From: Taibaiella sp.
Lineage (GTDB): Bacteria > Bacteroidota > Bacteroidia > Chitinophagales > Chitinophagaceae
Assembly (NCBI GenBank): GCA_021740995.1
Contig: JAIOYR010000003.1
Coordinates: 53,761-117,760, forward strand
Reading direction: 5' to 3'
Length of the DNA: 64,000 nucleotides
Shown here: piece by piece, positions 1-11,129 of the stretch
Layout of the letters: every line of letters starts with the position of its first letter
How positions within the stretch are numbered: the stretch's first letter is position 1
Position numbers and translations under genes: made by a program
Notes under the pieces: model-generated
What the model saw: only the letters and a program-made list of their open reading frames with translations
Told to the model about the DNA's origin: nothing
Database searches by the model: none

Positions 1-45
1 ACTGCCAGTTATCCTTTATTATTCGACTATGATAAAGATGGCAAA

Positions 46-1155
46 TTGGATTTATTAGTTGGGTCAGATGGTTACCGTCAGTCATCAGGATTGCTCAGAA
101 GCCGTATGTCTATGTACAAAAATACCAGCACACCGGGCAATGGCTCATTTGCGCTTCAGTCTACCGACTTCATAAATATGAGTATACATAATTTCGAAGG
201 GGCGGCACCCGCTGCAGGCGATGTAGATAACGATGGAAAATCAGATCTGGTAGTAGGGCATACCAATGGTACGCTTTCTTATTTCAAAAATATGGCAGGC
301 AGCGAAACTGTGCAGCCCGACTGGCAACTGAATCAGCTGGAGCTCAAAGACCAGACGGGTGCGGTGATAAATGTGGATGGAAACGCAGCCCCATTTATCT
401 ACGATATAGATAAAGACGGTAGGAAAGACCTGATAATAGGTAATGTATATGGGTTCATTCAGTATTACAGAAACGAGAGCACTACTGCAGGTGTTATAAA
501 CCTGAAACTGGTGAATCTGAAGTTGGGAGATGCAAAGTCTGACCCTTTGCAAAATTTCGGCAATTATGCTACTCCTTTTATAGGAAAAATCGACCCTAGC
601 GACACTGACTACCTGCTTATGGGCAGCAATTCCGGCAACATTTACAGATTTACAGGTTTTCAGACGGGCGATACCACTGCTAGCTACACTATGCTGGACG
701 GGCAGTACTCCTACATAGATACCACTTTTAATATCTACAATCATCCAGCAACCTTTTTTGGTATTTATGGTAACCGCCGCTCTTCTATAACGGTGGGCGA
801 TATAGATGGCAGTGGCAGCTATTCGCTGATAAAAGGTAGCGTAAGGGGTGGGCTGGAGTTTTATAAACGCAAAATATATGTGGCCAATACGCCCGATGTG
901 AGCAAGGAATGCAAGGTGGTTATTTACCCCAACCCTGCCAACAATTACCTTTCTGTTTCGTGGACAGGAATACCTGAAGGAGAGGTGCAGTTGAAAATAA
1001 TAGATATGGCAGGCAGACAATGCACGTCAACTCTCCTCCCTGCTATACCAGGGCAAACAACATTGTCGGTCGGGAATCTGGCTGCAGGTGTGTATATCTG
1101 CATGTTGCAAAGTGGGGTATGTCGGTATTACAGCAAGTTTTCTATAGTGCGCTGA
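46..1155 (+). CDS. FG-GAP/VCBS-repeat surface protein with T9SS type A C-terminal sorting domain (probably 5'-truncated by window edge)
   Basis: Repeats such as AAGDVDNDGKSDLVVG and IYDIDKDGRKDLIIG; C-terminus VVIYPNPANNYLSVSW...GVYICMLQSG..YYSKFSIVR is a Por secretion tail. In-frame sequence continues upstream (FDYDKDGKLDLLVG). Confidence 0.85.
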   Translation: MDLLVGSDGYRQSSGLLRSRMSMYKNTSTPGNGSFALQSTDFINMSIHNFEGAAPAAGDVDNDGKSDLVVGHTNGTLSYFKNMAGSETVQPDWQLNQLELKDQTGAVINVDGNAAPFIYDIDKDGRKDLIIGNVYGFIQYYRNESTTAGVINLKLVNLKLGDAKSDPLQNFGNYATPFIGKIDPSDTDYLLMGSNSGNIYRFTGFQTGDTTASYTMLDGQYSYIDTTFNIYNHPATFFGIYGNRRSSITVGDIDGSGSYSLIKGSVRGGLEFYKRKIYVANTPDVSKECKVVIYPNPANNYLSVSWTGIPEGEVQLKIIDMAGRQCTSTLLPAIPGQTTLSVGNLAAGVYICMLQSGVCRYYSKFSIVR

Positions 1156-1283
1156 TGTGTTTTTTTATCCTTTTTTTTGTTATTATTTGTTAAGGTTGTA
1201 TGTAAGTGCCTTCATTTTGGAGGAAGCGGGATGTCAGTATGCTATTATACTTATCTTTGCGATCTTAATTATCTACCAGACTG

Positions 1284-1811
1284 ATGGAAAAAAACTACCG
1301 GGCCATAATGCTTACTGTACTTACTCTTTCTGTATTTACTTTAGTAATTATAGAATTGACCGGGGTAAGCCGAAATGCACTTTTCAGAAGGTTCAGAGGT
1401 GGAGGCGAAGGTACTTTTTACAGCAAAGACGGCCAGATATACCATGGCGAGATATTTCCGGAGCAGACTCGTACCCGCAGCCAGCGGGTGGCAGAGATGC
1501 CCAAGACTACCATTCAGTTTTATGAAACTAAGTATAGCTTTGGTAAGCAGCCTTCCGGTAAAATATTAAAACATACCTTCCGATTCAAGAATACGGGGTT
1601 TTATCCGCTTATGATAGCCAAGACCGATGTAACCTGTGGTTGCACCGTACCCAACTATCCCGAACAACCAATAGCACCTGATAATGATGGCGAAATAACG
1701 GTGGTGTTTAATACTGCCGGTAAATCGGGTCACCAGCAGAAGAATATTATTGTACACGCCAATAGCTTGCCAGAGGCTACATCCATTGGAATAGAGGCCG
1801 ATATAAACTAA
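1284..1811 (+). CDS. DUF1573 domain-containing protein
   Basis: FGKQPSGKILKHTFRFKNTGFYPLMIAKTDVTCGCTVPNYPEQPIAPDNDGEITVVFNTAGKSGHQQKNIIVHAN is the DUF1573 pattern. Confidence 0.85.
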   Translation: MEKNYRAIMLTVLTLSVFTLVIIELTGVSRNALFRRFRGGGEGTFYSKDGQIYHGEIFPEQTRTRSQRVAEMPKTTIQFYETKYSFGKQPSGKILKHTFRFKNTGFYPLMIAKTDVTCGCTVPNYPEQPIAPDNDGEITVVFNTAGKSGHQQKNIIVHANSLPEATSIGIEADIN

Positions 1812-1816
1812 AACCG

Positions 1817-2722
1817 ATGGGCAGCGTAGCAACCTCACCACTTACACGTATACGCCACTATCTTTCGCTGGTCAAGTTTAGCCATACGATATTTGCATTG
1901 CCGTTTGCGTTAATTGGCTTTACTGCCGGAGTAATAGAACTAGACAGGGCAGGGATAGAGAATCCTTTTCAGTGGCCATTGTTTGTGAAGATGCTGCTGT
2001 GTATGGTTTTTGCACGTAGTGCTGCAATGTCGTTCAATAGGTATCTTGATCGCCAGTTTGATGCACTGAATCCGCGAACTGCCCTGCGCGAGATTCCGGC
2101 AGGCATAGTATCGCCCCAAAATGCACTGATATTTACCATCCTCAATTGTATATTGTTTGTTGTTACCACCTGGTTTATCAACGATGCCTGTTTCCGGCTG
2201 TCGTTTATAGCCTTGTTTGTGGTGTTGTTTTATAGTTACACCAAGCGGTTTACTGCACTATGCCATCTAGTGCTGGGTGTGGGGTTGTCGTTGTCGCCTA
2301 TAGGGGCATATATAGCAGTTACGGGGCAGTTTGCACTGCTGCCGCTGCTCTTTTCTTTTTCGGTGCTTACCTGGGTTGCCGGATTTGATATTATATATGC
2401 GCTGCAGGACGAGGCGTTTGACCGCAATCACAAATTACATTCTATACCTGCAGCGCTGGGTATCCGCAATTCGCTGCTGGTGTCTTCGCTGCTACATGTG
2501 CTCTCGGCAGGATTTGTGATAGGGGCTGGTTTTGCCGGGCATTTGCACGTTTTGTACTGGGTAGGAGCTGCGGTTTATATAGGGTTGCTCATCTATCAGC
2601 ACCTGCTGGTGAAGCCCAACGATCTGAGCAAGGTAGGAATAGCATTTGCAAATACCAATGGCATTGCCAGTGTGGTGTTTGCCGTGTTTACGATAGCAGC
2701 GCTGTTGCTGGGAGCTGTTTAA
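1817..2722 (+). CDS. UbiA-family prenyltransferase (4-hydroxybenzoate octaprenyltransferase-like)
   Basis: NRYLDRQFDALNPRTALREIPAG and YALQDEAFDRNHKLHSIPAALG Asp-rich motifs, multiple hydrophobic helices. Confidence 0.88.
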   Translation: MGSVATSPLTRIRHYLSLVKFSHTIFALPFALIGFTAGVIELDRAGIENPFQWPLFVKMLLCMVFARSAAMSFNRYLDRQFDALNPRTALREIPAGIVSPQNALIFTILNCILFVVTTWFINDACFRLSFIALFVVLFYSYTKRFTALCHLVLGVGLSLSPIGAYIAVTGQFALLPLLFSFSVLTWVAGFDIIYALQDEAFDRNHKLHSIPAALGIRNSLLVSSLLHVLSAGFVIGAGFAGHLHVLYWVGAAVYIGLLIYQHLLVKPNDLSKVGIAFANTNGIASVVFAVFTIAALLLGAV

Positions 2723-2727
2723 ATTCC

Positions 2728-2769
2728 AAATTCCATCCCGATCGCTATCGGGACAAATTTCAAATTCCA
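2728..2769 (+). repeat. Interspersed intergenic repeat, copy 1 (aaattccatCCCGATcgctATCGGGac...)
   Basis: 42 nt matching the reverse complement of 16478..16519 with 3 mismatches by eye; core CCCGAT-N4-ATCGGG palindrome. Confidence 0.8.
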
Positions 2770-2900
2770 CATACCTTTTACCCATTTATCCGGTTACCCA
2801 TTTAATCCTCTCCACAAATTACCCATTTGTTAGCGTTTCCCTATAGTCCCAAATTCCTCTCAGTTTTTTCTTATCTTTGGAATAACAAAATCGGGCTTTT

Positions 2901-3764
2901 TTGCTGAAAAGAATAAAACCATATTACAAGCTGTTGGTATGCATGTCGATCTACTTCATGGCGGCCGTATCGTACAAAATAGTGAAGGCAACAGAGGCCA
3001 ACACTATGAGCGAGGCTGCAAGGGTAGAGGCATACATATCTGCCCTCTACAAGCAGGTCGATTTCTCAACACACGACCGGCTGTCTTATATAGTATTCAA
3101 CAGGGCTATGTATGGTTATATGAACCTGAAAAACTCAGGCAAGCTCACCAATGAGCGCGAGATCATTTCTATATGCGACTTCAACCAGCCGTCTACAGTA
3201 GAACGGTTGTGGATAATAGACCTCGCGGCGAAAAAGGTTTTATACAATACTTTTGTGGCACATGGGCAGTCTACAGGAGAAGACTGTGCGGTAGAGTTTT
3301 CAAACAAGGTCAACTCTCACCAAAGCAGCCTGGGATTTTATGTTACCACAAATACTTATATAGGTGAGCATGGCTTGTCGCTGCGGCTGCAGGGTATGGA
3401 TCAGGGCTTCAACGATGCTGCTATGGAGCGTGATATAGTGGTACACGGTGCTGAGTATGTATGCGAAAACTTCATTTGCGACAATCAGCGGCTGGGCCGT
3501 AGCTGGGGTTGCCCTGCGGTGCCCATAGTACTGGCAGAGCCCATTATTAATACCATAAAGGATGGCACCTGTCTGTTCATTTATTATCCGCAGCCTAAGT
3601 ATCTTAGTGCTGCTTATTGGCTAAATAAAAGAATCACCTCCCTGCCCGATTACAACTTGTATAGTGCAATGCTGCCCACAGACATCAACAGACCTAAATT
3701 CCGCAGGCTGGAGTACTACACCAATGGTAAGCTGGATAGTGTAAAGATGGTTCCGGCTGAGTAA
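2901..3764 (+). CDS. Murein L,D-transpeptidase catalytic-domain family protein (TTG start assumed; ATG alternative at 2943)
   Basis: VHGAEYVCENFICDNQRLGRSWGCPAVP resembles the HG...SxGCpav catalytic motif of this family. Confidence 0.8.
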   Translation: MLKRIKPYYKLLVCMSIYFMAAVSYKIVKATEANTMSEAARVEAYISALYKQVDFSTHDRLSYIVFNRAMYGYMNLKNSGKLTNEREIISICDFNQPSTVERLWIIDLAAKKVLYNTFVAHGQSTGEDCAVEFSNKVNSHQSSLGFYVTTNTYIGEHGLSLRLQGMDQGFNDAAMERDIVVHGAEYVCENFICDNQRLGRSWGCPAVPIVLAEPIINTIKDGTCLFIYYPQPKYLSAAYWLNKRITSLPDYNLYSAMLPTDINRPKFRRLEYYTNGKLDSVKMVPAE

Positions 3765-3771
3765 AGAATCG

Positions 3772-4464
3772 TTATCCTTTCAGAAAAGGATTGTATTTCT
3801 TTTCATCGCCTATGGTGGTTTCTGAGCCATGACCTGATAGCACGGTAGTATCATCTGGCAGGGTAAACAGATATGTGCGTATTGAGTCGATTAACGTATC
3901 GAAGTTGCCACCTGGCAAGTCTGTGCGGCCGATACTGCCGTTAAACAGTACATCACCGGCTATTACCCATTTTCCATCGGCATTATAAAAAGATATACTG
4001 CCCGGAGAGTGCCCCGGAGTAAGGAATACAGATACCATATCATCGCCCAGTTGCAAAGGCTGCCCATGGTCTATGAAAAAATCCGCCTTAGGCAGATTGC
4101 CAAATCTGATGCCAAACATAGCTGCGGTATCTGCCCCACGTGCCAGTACCGGTAACTCCAGCTCATGTATACCAAATGGAATACCGTACTTGTCTATGAG
4201 GGCCTGCACCCCGAATATATGGTCGAGGTGGGCATGGGTATTGATGATAGACTGTGGCTGTAGCTGATGTTTCTCTATAAATGAAATAAATTCATCGGTT
4301 TCACGTTGTTCATACATACCGGGGTCTACTATCCAGCATTGTTTTTTGTGGTTGCTGATGATGTAGGTATTTTCGGAGAAAGCATTGAAGGTGAAAAAGT
4401 GGACATTTAACATATAGGAATGGTATATTTTCTGTAATTTGTAGTGCAAATGTAGCAATAACAT
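3772..4464 (-). CDS. MBL-fold metallo-hydrolase (glyoxalase II-like)
   Basis: NTHAHLDHIFG, TPGHSPGSISFY, VIAGDVLF, LSGHGSETTIGDEKKYNPF. Confidence 0.9.
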   Translation of the reverse strand: MLLLHLHYKLQKIYHSYMLNVHFFTFNAFSENTYIISNHKKQCWIVDPGMYEQRETDEFISFIEKHQLQPQSIINTHAHLDHIFGVQALIDKYGIPFGIHELELPVLARGADTAAMFGIRFGNLPKADFFIDHGQPLQLGDDMVSVFLTPGHSPGSISFYNADGKWVIAGDVLFNGSIGRTDLPGGNFDTLIDSIRTYLFTLPDDTTVLSGHGSETTIGDEKKYNPFLKG

Positions 4465-4616
4465 GGGTTGATTCGAAGATTTTCACCACAAAGGCGCGAA
4501 GACGCTAAGGGTTTTTTTAAGAAGAGAAAGCCTGTATGCTTTTTGGGAGAAGATTTTTTTTGATTCAGGAACCAATAGTAGTTATGGCGTTGTTTAGCTA
4601 TTGAAAATGAACCTTA

Positions 4617-5618
4617 TTGCACAAAAAAGAATGGTGGAAGATGATGAAATTGTGTCTTAATAAAATTCTGTTAGCATGTGTGGCTTTGGTGGTCGCAGGG
4701 CTGCCAATGGTGGCCGTGGCGCAGTCGAATATAGAAGTCTTTGGACAAAACAGAATACAGGAGCGCAAGTTTGAATGGAAGTTTTTTGATACGCGGCATT
4801 TCCGGGTATATCATTATGACAAAGCAGGCAGGCAACTGGGCAGATATGTAGCAGAGGAAGCGGAATTTGATATATCTATTATAGAAAGAAAACTAGGCGG
4901 TCAGTTTCCGCAACGGTTCAACATTATTCTTTACAATTCTTATGACGAGTACCGTCAATCTAACGTAGGTCTGAAAGAAGAGTCGCCGACACTGGGCAAT
5001 ACCAAGGCTGGTTCGCTGAAGATAGTAGATGATAAGCTGGTAGTGTACTTCACGGGAGCCCATGCCGATTTGCGCCGGCAAATACGGTCGGGCATGGCAA
5101 CGGTGGTCATGCAGCGTATGATTTTTGGAGAGAGCTTCAAAAAAATGGTTAAGAATGCACTACTGCTCAATCTGCCTCAGTGGGTTACAGAAGGTTATAT
5201 AGCTTTTCTGGTAGATGGGTGGGACGAAAAAAGCAACAGTGAGTGGAAAGGGATACTGGATGCACGGCCCAAGACCGGATTTTACGAGCTGGCAGAGCAG
5301 TACCCCGAACTTGCGGGCAAGGCTTTCTGGAAGTTTGTATCTACCCAGTACAGCAACAATACAGTGAAGAGCCTGCTATACAGCATGCAGCAGAAGACCA
5401 GCCTGAATAAGGCAATGAAGGAAAAGTCTAACCTGGATATGAAGGTAACCAAGGCTTACGATTCGTGTATCAGCTTTTACAAGGGAGCCTACAGGCTCGA
5501 TGCCCTGCATCAGCAAAAACCGGATAGCAGCAGCGGCGTGATAGCACTGAAGGTTCCGAAGGCTAATAGAGTGCTGAGAAGCATAAAGGTGTCGCCGGGA
5601 GCTACAGAGGTTTCTTAA
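4617..5618 (+). pseudogene. N-terminal part of a split peptidase-MA/TolB-like protein, terminated by in-frame TAA at 5616-5618
   Basis: Signal peptide then FEWKFFDTRHFRVYHYDKAGRQLGRYVAEEAE; same reading frame as 5637..8036, separated only by TAA plus a few codons. Confidence 0.65.
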
Positions 5619-5636
5619 GTCGCCTGGAAAAACGGC

Positions 5637-8036
5637 TTGTATACAGTGTATACACAGAAGATCGCCGGCAGTCAAACGGTCACTACGCTGCTGGAGGGTG
5701 GTCAGAAAGACCTGACGGAACAGATAGACCCCAACTATCCCATGATTGCATGGTCTGCTACCGGCAACAAGTTGGCGATACTGTATCGCAAGGGTTCAGA
5801 GACCAAACTGCGTATTTATAACAACAAAAAAGGACGTTTAGAAAATTATAAAATCCCTAAAAACCGGTTCGACCGGGTATTGTCTATGGCATTTATGCAG
5901 GACGATGACAAACTTGTTTTCTCAGCCATCAAGAAGAGCCAGACCGACCTGTATACGTTTACTATCAGGGGCTCTAAGATGACAAACATTACCGATGATG
6001 TGTGGGACGACCTCTCGCCACAGTTTATAAGTGGGGGCTCCCGCACCGGCATATTGTTTTTGTCGAACCGGCCTAAGCCCAATATGAATGTGCCGGTGGG
6101 TGTAAATGAATTGCCGGCAGGACCGCTCAATGTGTTTTTCCACAATACAGTAACCGGCAGCAGCGAACTGTTGCAATGCTCTGATGTGAAGAAAGGCCGG
6201 ATAACACAGCCGGTGCAATATGGTCCAGACCACTTTGCCTACCTGCACGACAGCAATGGTATCAACAACAAGTATGTAGTGATGTTTGGCAGGGGAGTGG
6301 GTAACAGAGATTCTGCCTATGCAATGCCGGTTACCAACTATTCTACCAGTATACTCAGCCACCAGTACAACCCTGCTACGGCAGATGTAGCCGATGTGGT
6401 GCAGCAGAAAGACAAGTACATGGTGTACTTTCACGATCTGGTTCTGCCTGATGACTCAGGAGGAGCCAAGTCATTGCGCCCTACCTTGCTTTCGGTAGAA
6501 AGGCAGGATCCTGTAGTAGTGCCACAGAAGGCCAAAATACCGGGCAGAGTGCCTGTTAGCAGCGCATCGGGCAGGTATGCTACTGATGATGAAGTGAATA
6601 ACAGACTGGATATAAAAGGGGGAAACGTATTCCAGTCGGAGTTTTCAGACAATGATGTGCAGCCCAGGAAACGATCGAGACGTAAGGCTGATGATGTAGC
6701 AGATAACGAAAATGATGTGGCCGCACCTGCAGACAGCTCTGTACTTACAGAGATAACAGATAGTGCCTACCTGAAGATGAAGCCCGCCTCTTACAGATAT
6801 AGCTTCAAGCCAGACTATCTTTCTATAAAAGTGGACAACAGTATTTTATTTAATCAGTATCAGTCTATTGCTGCAAATAATGGTAAATTCAACAACCCCA
6901 TACCCGGAGGGTTGGCAAGCATCAGCCTGAATGAGATTTTGGAGAACCAGCGGATCACTGTCGGTTTTCAGTTGCCTATCAATGTGTCTTATTCTACTTA
7001 TTTTCTGCAATATCAGAATTTTACCCGCAAGGTAGACTGGGGATTGCTTTTTTTGCGCAGACAAAACAAGGAGTACAATGATGTGGACTATATTGCTCCC
7101 AGTGGGGCGGTTGTATACACCCAACCCCAACTTTTCAAGACCATAACCAATCTGCTGCAAGCCGATTTCAGCCGTCCTGTCGATCGTCTACGGAGTGTGC
7201 GCTTCCATACAGGAGTGCGGGAAGATAAGTTTATTCAGAAAGTAACCGATACCCTGAGTCTTGCTTACGATTTCCCGAAATCAGTAGCCTATACATCGGT
7301 AAGCAGGCTGGAGTATGTGTTTGACAATACCATAAGCCCGGCTACCAATATACTCAACGGAACAAGGTACAAGGTGTATACCGAGTACATGTATGGGCTG
7401 AACAATGGCAACAAAAGCTGTTATAATATAGGTTTCGATTTTCGCAACTATCAGAAACTGTATAAAAACTTTATTGTTGCCAACAGGCTTGCCTATGCTC
7501 ACTCTGATGGCAGCAGTATGGTACAGTACCTGATGGGTGGGGTAGACAACTGGATTTTTCCGCAAACAGCACCTAACGGTAATCAGCGTCCTGCACCCAA
7601 TTATGGTTTTCAGGCACTAGCCACATCACTGCGTGGCTACAGGCAGTATGCACGCACCGGCAATAATTTTGCTGTGTTCAGCACAGAATTCAGATTGCCT
7701 GTTGTGACTACTTTTGTAAAGCGTCCGGTGCAATCAGCAATTCTGAAGAATCTTCAGGTAATAGCATTTACCGATGCAGGTACAGCGTGGCGTGGGTTTC
7801 TCCCAAACGAAGATAATATGACCAACACCTATATTTTCCCGCAGGGCGGCACCATAGGCGGGCTGAACAATGTGAATCTGGTGGTGTCTATACCGGGTAG
7901 CTCAGGGCTGGCGGTGGGCTATGGTGGCGGGTTGCGTACATCGCTACTTGGGTATTTTGTAAGGTTGGATATGGCCTGGAATATAGAAGGAGACCGCAAA
8001 CCTATGGTGTACTTTGCATTGGGTACAGACTTCTGA
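5637..8036 (+). pseudogene. C-terminal part of the split protein: TolB-like propeller then outer-membrane beta-barrel-like region
   Basis: YTVYTQKIAGSQTV...PMIAWSATGNKLAILYRKG; C-terminal barrel-like YGGGLRTSLLGYFVRLDMAWNIEGDRKPMVYFALGTDF. Confidence 0.65.
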
Positions 8037-8111
8037 TGTGAATCATGGTGTTTTCATAAATTTTTTCTTGTACTTTTCTCCAATAATTACTTTCAGCGTA
8101 CCACCCGCAAT

Positions 8112-9344
8112 ATGAATGCCATACAAAAAGCAGACCTCTTAGCAGCCCGTCTACTGATGATGTGTTTCCTGATGCCGGTGCGTATACAGGTGCTGGTAGC
8201 TATAGGTACCTGTGTATATTTTGTTGTTCGCACTATTGTGACAAAAGAATGGGCACCCAAATCCAATTACTGGTGGGCACTGCTGCTGGGCAGTGGTTAT
8301 TTGCTCTACCTGTTTGCAGTGCCACTTACACCCGCTCCTTTTCGTGGTTTTGTACTTACACTCTGCGAGCGTAAAGCCGCTTACTTCTTGCTGCCCTTTG
8401 TTTTTGCGATTACTGCTCAGAGGTACAGGGAGCTGATAGCTGGCCAGGCTATGTACTTTGTGTATGCCTGTATCGCAGTGTGTATAGCGGGCAATGCTGA
8501 TTTTGCTTATCATCATTTCATAAAAGACGGTGGTGGAGCCTTATTATCGCATGTGCGTTATCGGGTTATATTCGAGACATTTACGGGGGTGCACCCTACG
8601 TACATGAGCGTATATTTGGCATTTGCGGTTTGTATCACTATGCTTTATACTACTGCAGTTACCGTCCGAGATAAATTGCTGAAGTATGCGATTTTTTATT
8701 CCCTTCTATTGTTTATGCTGTCTTTGTTTGCCAAGTCGCCACTGATAGCACTGGCGTTGATAGCAGTTCACTATATGTACTCACAGAGGGCCATACTACA
8801 CAAATACAGGGGTGTTTTTGTGTCTTTTATGGCTATTATTACCGGAGCCTATTTTTTTATACCTTTTTTCAGGCAGCGGGCAGCAGAGATGTTGGGGTTG
8901 TTTGGCGGCACAACCGAAGAGAATATACTCCACAACTCGGTAAGTACCCGCAGACTTTTGTGGGATACAGATGTGAGTATGGTAAAACACTACTGGCTCG
9001 CTGGCGTAGGGCCGGGCAGGGTGCTCGATTTGCTACATCAACGGTATTTTTTTCATTCCCTTTATCGTGGTTATCCGGTGGGTTACTTCGACCCTCATAA
9101 TCAGTTTTTCTCTGAATGGTTGTCATTTGGTATCATCGGCATCGTGCTATTACTTGTTGTTTTATTTGTTCAGTTTCGAAGGGTAATAATGACCGCTAAT
9201 GTGCTCTATATGTATCTGCTCGTTATTTTATCGGTTACATTCTTTACCGAAACATTACTGGCACGGCAACATGGTGTCTTGTTTTATGCCGTGTTTACAT
9301 CGCTGTTCTTTTTCAGCGGTGGTCCCACAATGCAAAAGAAATAA
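8112..9344 (+). CDS. O-antigen ligase family (WzyC-like) membrane protein
   Basis: Polytopic; FTGVHPTYMSVYLAFA and HYWLAGVGPGRVLDLLHQRY..YFDPHNQFFSEWLSFGIIGIVLLL are typical of the family. Confidence 0.85.
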   Translation: MNAIQKADLLAARLLMMCFLMPVRIQVLVAIGTCVYFVVRTIVTKEWAPKSNYWWALLLGSGYLLYLFAVPLTPAPFRGFVLTLCERKAAYFLLPFVFAITAQRYRELIAGQAMYFVYACIAVCIAGNADFAYHHFIKDGGGALLSHVRYRVIFETFTGVHPTYMSVYLAFAVCITMLYTTAVTVRDKLLKYAIFYSLLLFMLSLFAKSPLIALALIAVHYMYSQRAILHKYRGVFVSFMAIITGAYFFIPFFRQRAAEMLGLFGGTTEENILHNSVSTRRLLWDTDVSMVKHYWLAGVGPGRVLDLLHQRYFFHSLYRGYPVGYFDPHNQFFSEWLSFGIIGIVLLLVVLFVQFRRVIMTANVLYMYLLVILSVTFFTETLLARQHGVLFYAVFTSLFFFSGGPTMQKK

Positions 9345-9358
9345 TTGCTCTGCAGGAA

Positions 9359-10474
9359 CTAATACATCCGGTAATACTTACCCGGCAATGATTTTATAAG
9401 TCCCTGCATTTCAAGTTGCAGCAGGGTAGCTGCCAGTAGAGAGCTGGCAAGGCCGCAGTGATGAAAGAGTTCATCGGAATGTACGTTATCCCGTGTTTGC
9501 AGCAGGTCTATAATCTTTTGCTCGTCGGGTGTCAGGTTGATGAACAGTTGTTTTTGTACAGCACGCGGTTTTTTGTCCTTGTCCCAGTTCATCAATTGCA
9601 CCAGGTCTTCGGTATTGGTTATCATGGCAGCCACATTGGTGCGTATCAGCTCATTGCATCCGGCGCTGCGGCTGTCATTTACCCTTCCCGGATATGCAGC
9701 TACTTCTCTGTTGTATCCTGCTGCCATGGTGGCTGTTATCAGTGCGCCACCGGCTATATGACTTTCTACTACAATCGTTACATCGCTCATGCCCGCTACT
9801 ATGCGGTTACGCATGGGAAAGTTGCTTCTGTCAGGCAATGTTTCAGATGGATACTCGGCCATTATGCCACCCCCGTTTTCCACCATTTGCGCTGCCAGCG
9901 ACTTGTGTATGTAGGGGTAGATGCGGTCTAGCCCATGACCCAATACGCCTAGAGTAGGTATGCCTAGTTGCACGCATTTTTTATGGGCTATAGCATCTAT
10001 GCCCAGTGCCAGACCACTCACTACCAGCAGATTGTCCAGCGATTGCAGGTTTTCTACCAGTTCCTCGCACAATTTATGCCCATAATCTGTGTTTTTGCGG
10101 GTGCCTACTATTGCCACTATCTTAGCGGCTTCGGCATTAAAATTTCCTTTGCTGTAGAGCAGCAGAGGAGCGTCAGAGCAGTTGCTGAGCCGTTTGGGGT
10201 AGTTTCCTTTAAAACTCAGTACCTGGATGTCGTTTTTGAGTACAAAGTTCAGTTCCTGTTCTGCGCGTTTGAGTATCTCTTCACTTTTAAATCCTTTTAC
10301 TTTCACCTCACCTATTCCTTCGGCATTTTTCAGCTCTTTCAGGGGTGTTTTGAAAACATTTGCTGCAGTGCCAAACCGCTCCAGGAGTGCCCTGCCGGTT
10401 TTTGTACCTATGCCCGGTACAAAGCTCAATGCCATCAGGTAGTATAGTTCTTCATGTTCGGGTACAGGGTGCAT
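9359..10474 (-). CDS. dprA: DNA-processing protein DprA
   Basis: VAIVGTRKNTDYG, VVSGLALGIDAIAHKKCV, GVLGHGLDRIYPYIHKSLA, ITATMAAGYNREVAAYPG. Confidence 0.95.
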   Translation of the reverse strand: MHPVPEHEELYYLMALSFVPGIGTKTGRALLERFGTAANVFKTPLKELKNAEGIGEVKVKGFKSEEILKRAEQELNFVLKNDIQVLSFKGNYPKRLSNCSDAPLLLYSKGNFNAEAAKIVAIVGTRKNTDYGHKLCEELVENLQSLDNLLVVSGLALGIDAIAHKKCVQLGIPTLGVLGHGLDRIYPYIHKSLAAQMVENGGGIMAEYPSETLPDRSNFPMRNRIVAGMSDVTIVVESHIAGGALITATMAAGYNREVAAYPGRVNDSRSAGCNELIRTNVAAMITNTEDLVQLMNWDKDKKPRAVQKQLFINLTPDEQKIIDLLQTRDNVHSDELFHHCGLASSLLAATLLQLEMQGLIKSLPGKYYRMY

Positions 10475-10521
10475 CTATCTCTTGCTTATCTATGTCGGTT
10501 TTTTATTGAATGATAACATAT

Positions 10522-10552
10522 TTTGTCATCGTTCCTTATCAAGCTATCTTTG
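10522..10552 (+). promoter_or_regulatory. Bacteroidota sigmaA-type promoter (TTTG-N19-TATCTTTG)
   Basis: TTTG at 10522-10525, 19-nt spacer, TATCTTTG at 10545-10552, 20 nt before ATG 10572. Confidence 0.75.
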
Positions 10553-10571
10553 AGCACGTAAATTAAATAAA

Positions 10572-11063
10572 ATGAAGAAACTCACTTTGCTTTTTTTGTT
10601 GCTGATTGCAGCGTCTGCATCTTTCGCTAAGATGGCAAAGCAAAAAAAGAAATCAAAAGCGACAAACGAAATTGTGTCTGTAGGAATGCACCGCACTGTA
10701 TGTTTTGGAACATGTCCCGACTACAAAATTGAAATAGACCGTAACGGTTCCGTTACCTATACTGCTATCCGTTTTACAGCAGATACCGGTATCTTCAAAA
10801 AGAATATCGGTAAGGCTAAGGCTAAGGAGATAATGGATATGTTTGTGAAATACAGAGCAGATACATGCCGTGAAATGTACGAAAGCCTTATTGCAGACCT
10901 TCCCGGGCTCAATTTCACTATGAGATACAAAGACCGGAAAAAGAATATTTATACGTCGGGTTTTGGTCCGGAATTTCTGACAGACATAGCCGAGGCTATG
11001 GACGCAATAGTGGCAACAAAAGACAAAACCTGGCGGAAAACAGGTATGCCAAAAGTGGACTAA
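10572..11063 (+). CDS. DUF6438-like small secreted protein
   Basis: Signal peptide; VGMHRTVCFGTCPDYKIEIDRNGSVTYTA motif. Confidence 0.75.
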   Translation: MKKLTLLFLLLIAASASFAKMAKQKKKSKATNEIVSVGMHRTVCFGTCPDYKIEIDRNGSVTYTAIRFTADTGIFKKNIGKAKAKEIMDMFVKYRADTCREMYESLIADLPGLNFTMRYKDRKKNIYTSGFGPEFLTDIAEAMDAIVATKDKTWRKTGMPKVD

Positions 11064-11071
11064 AAATAGTG

Positions 11072-11113
11072 AAAAGAGCGGTTGCACAGCTGTGCTGAGC
11101 AGCCGCTCTTTTT
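11072..11113 (+). terminator. Rho-independent terminator
   Basis: AAAAGAGCGGTTGC...GCAGCCGCTCTTTTT stem with T-tract just after the stop at 11063. Confidence 0.85.
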
Positions 11114-11129
11114 GATAAGAGGTGTTGTT

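Noticed and set aside
241-1020. 259-aa minus-strand ORF
   Set aside because: Antisense to the FG-GAP/T9SS gene; no recognisable family.
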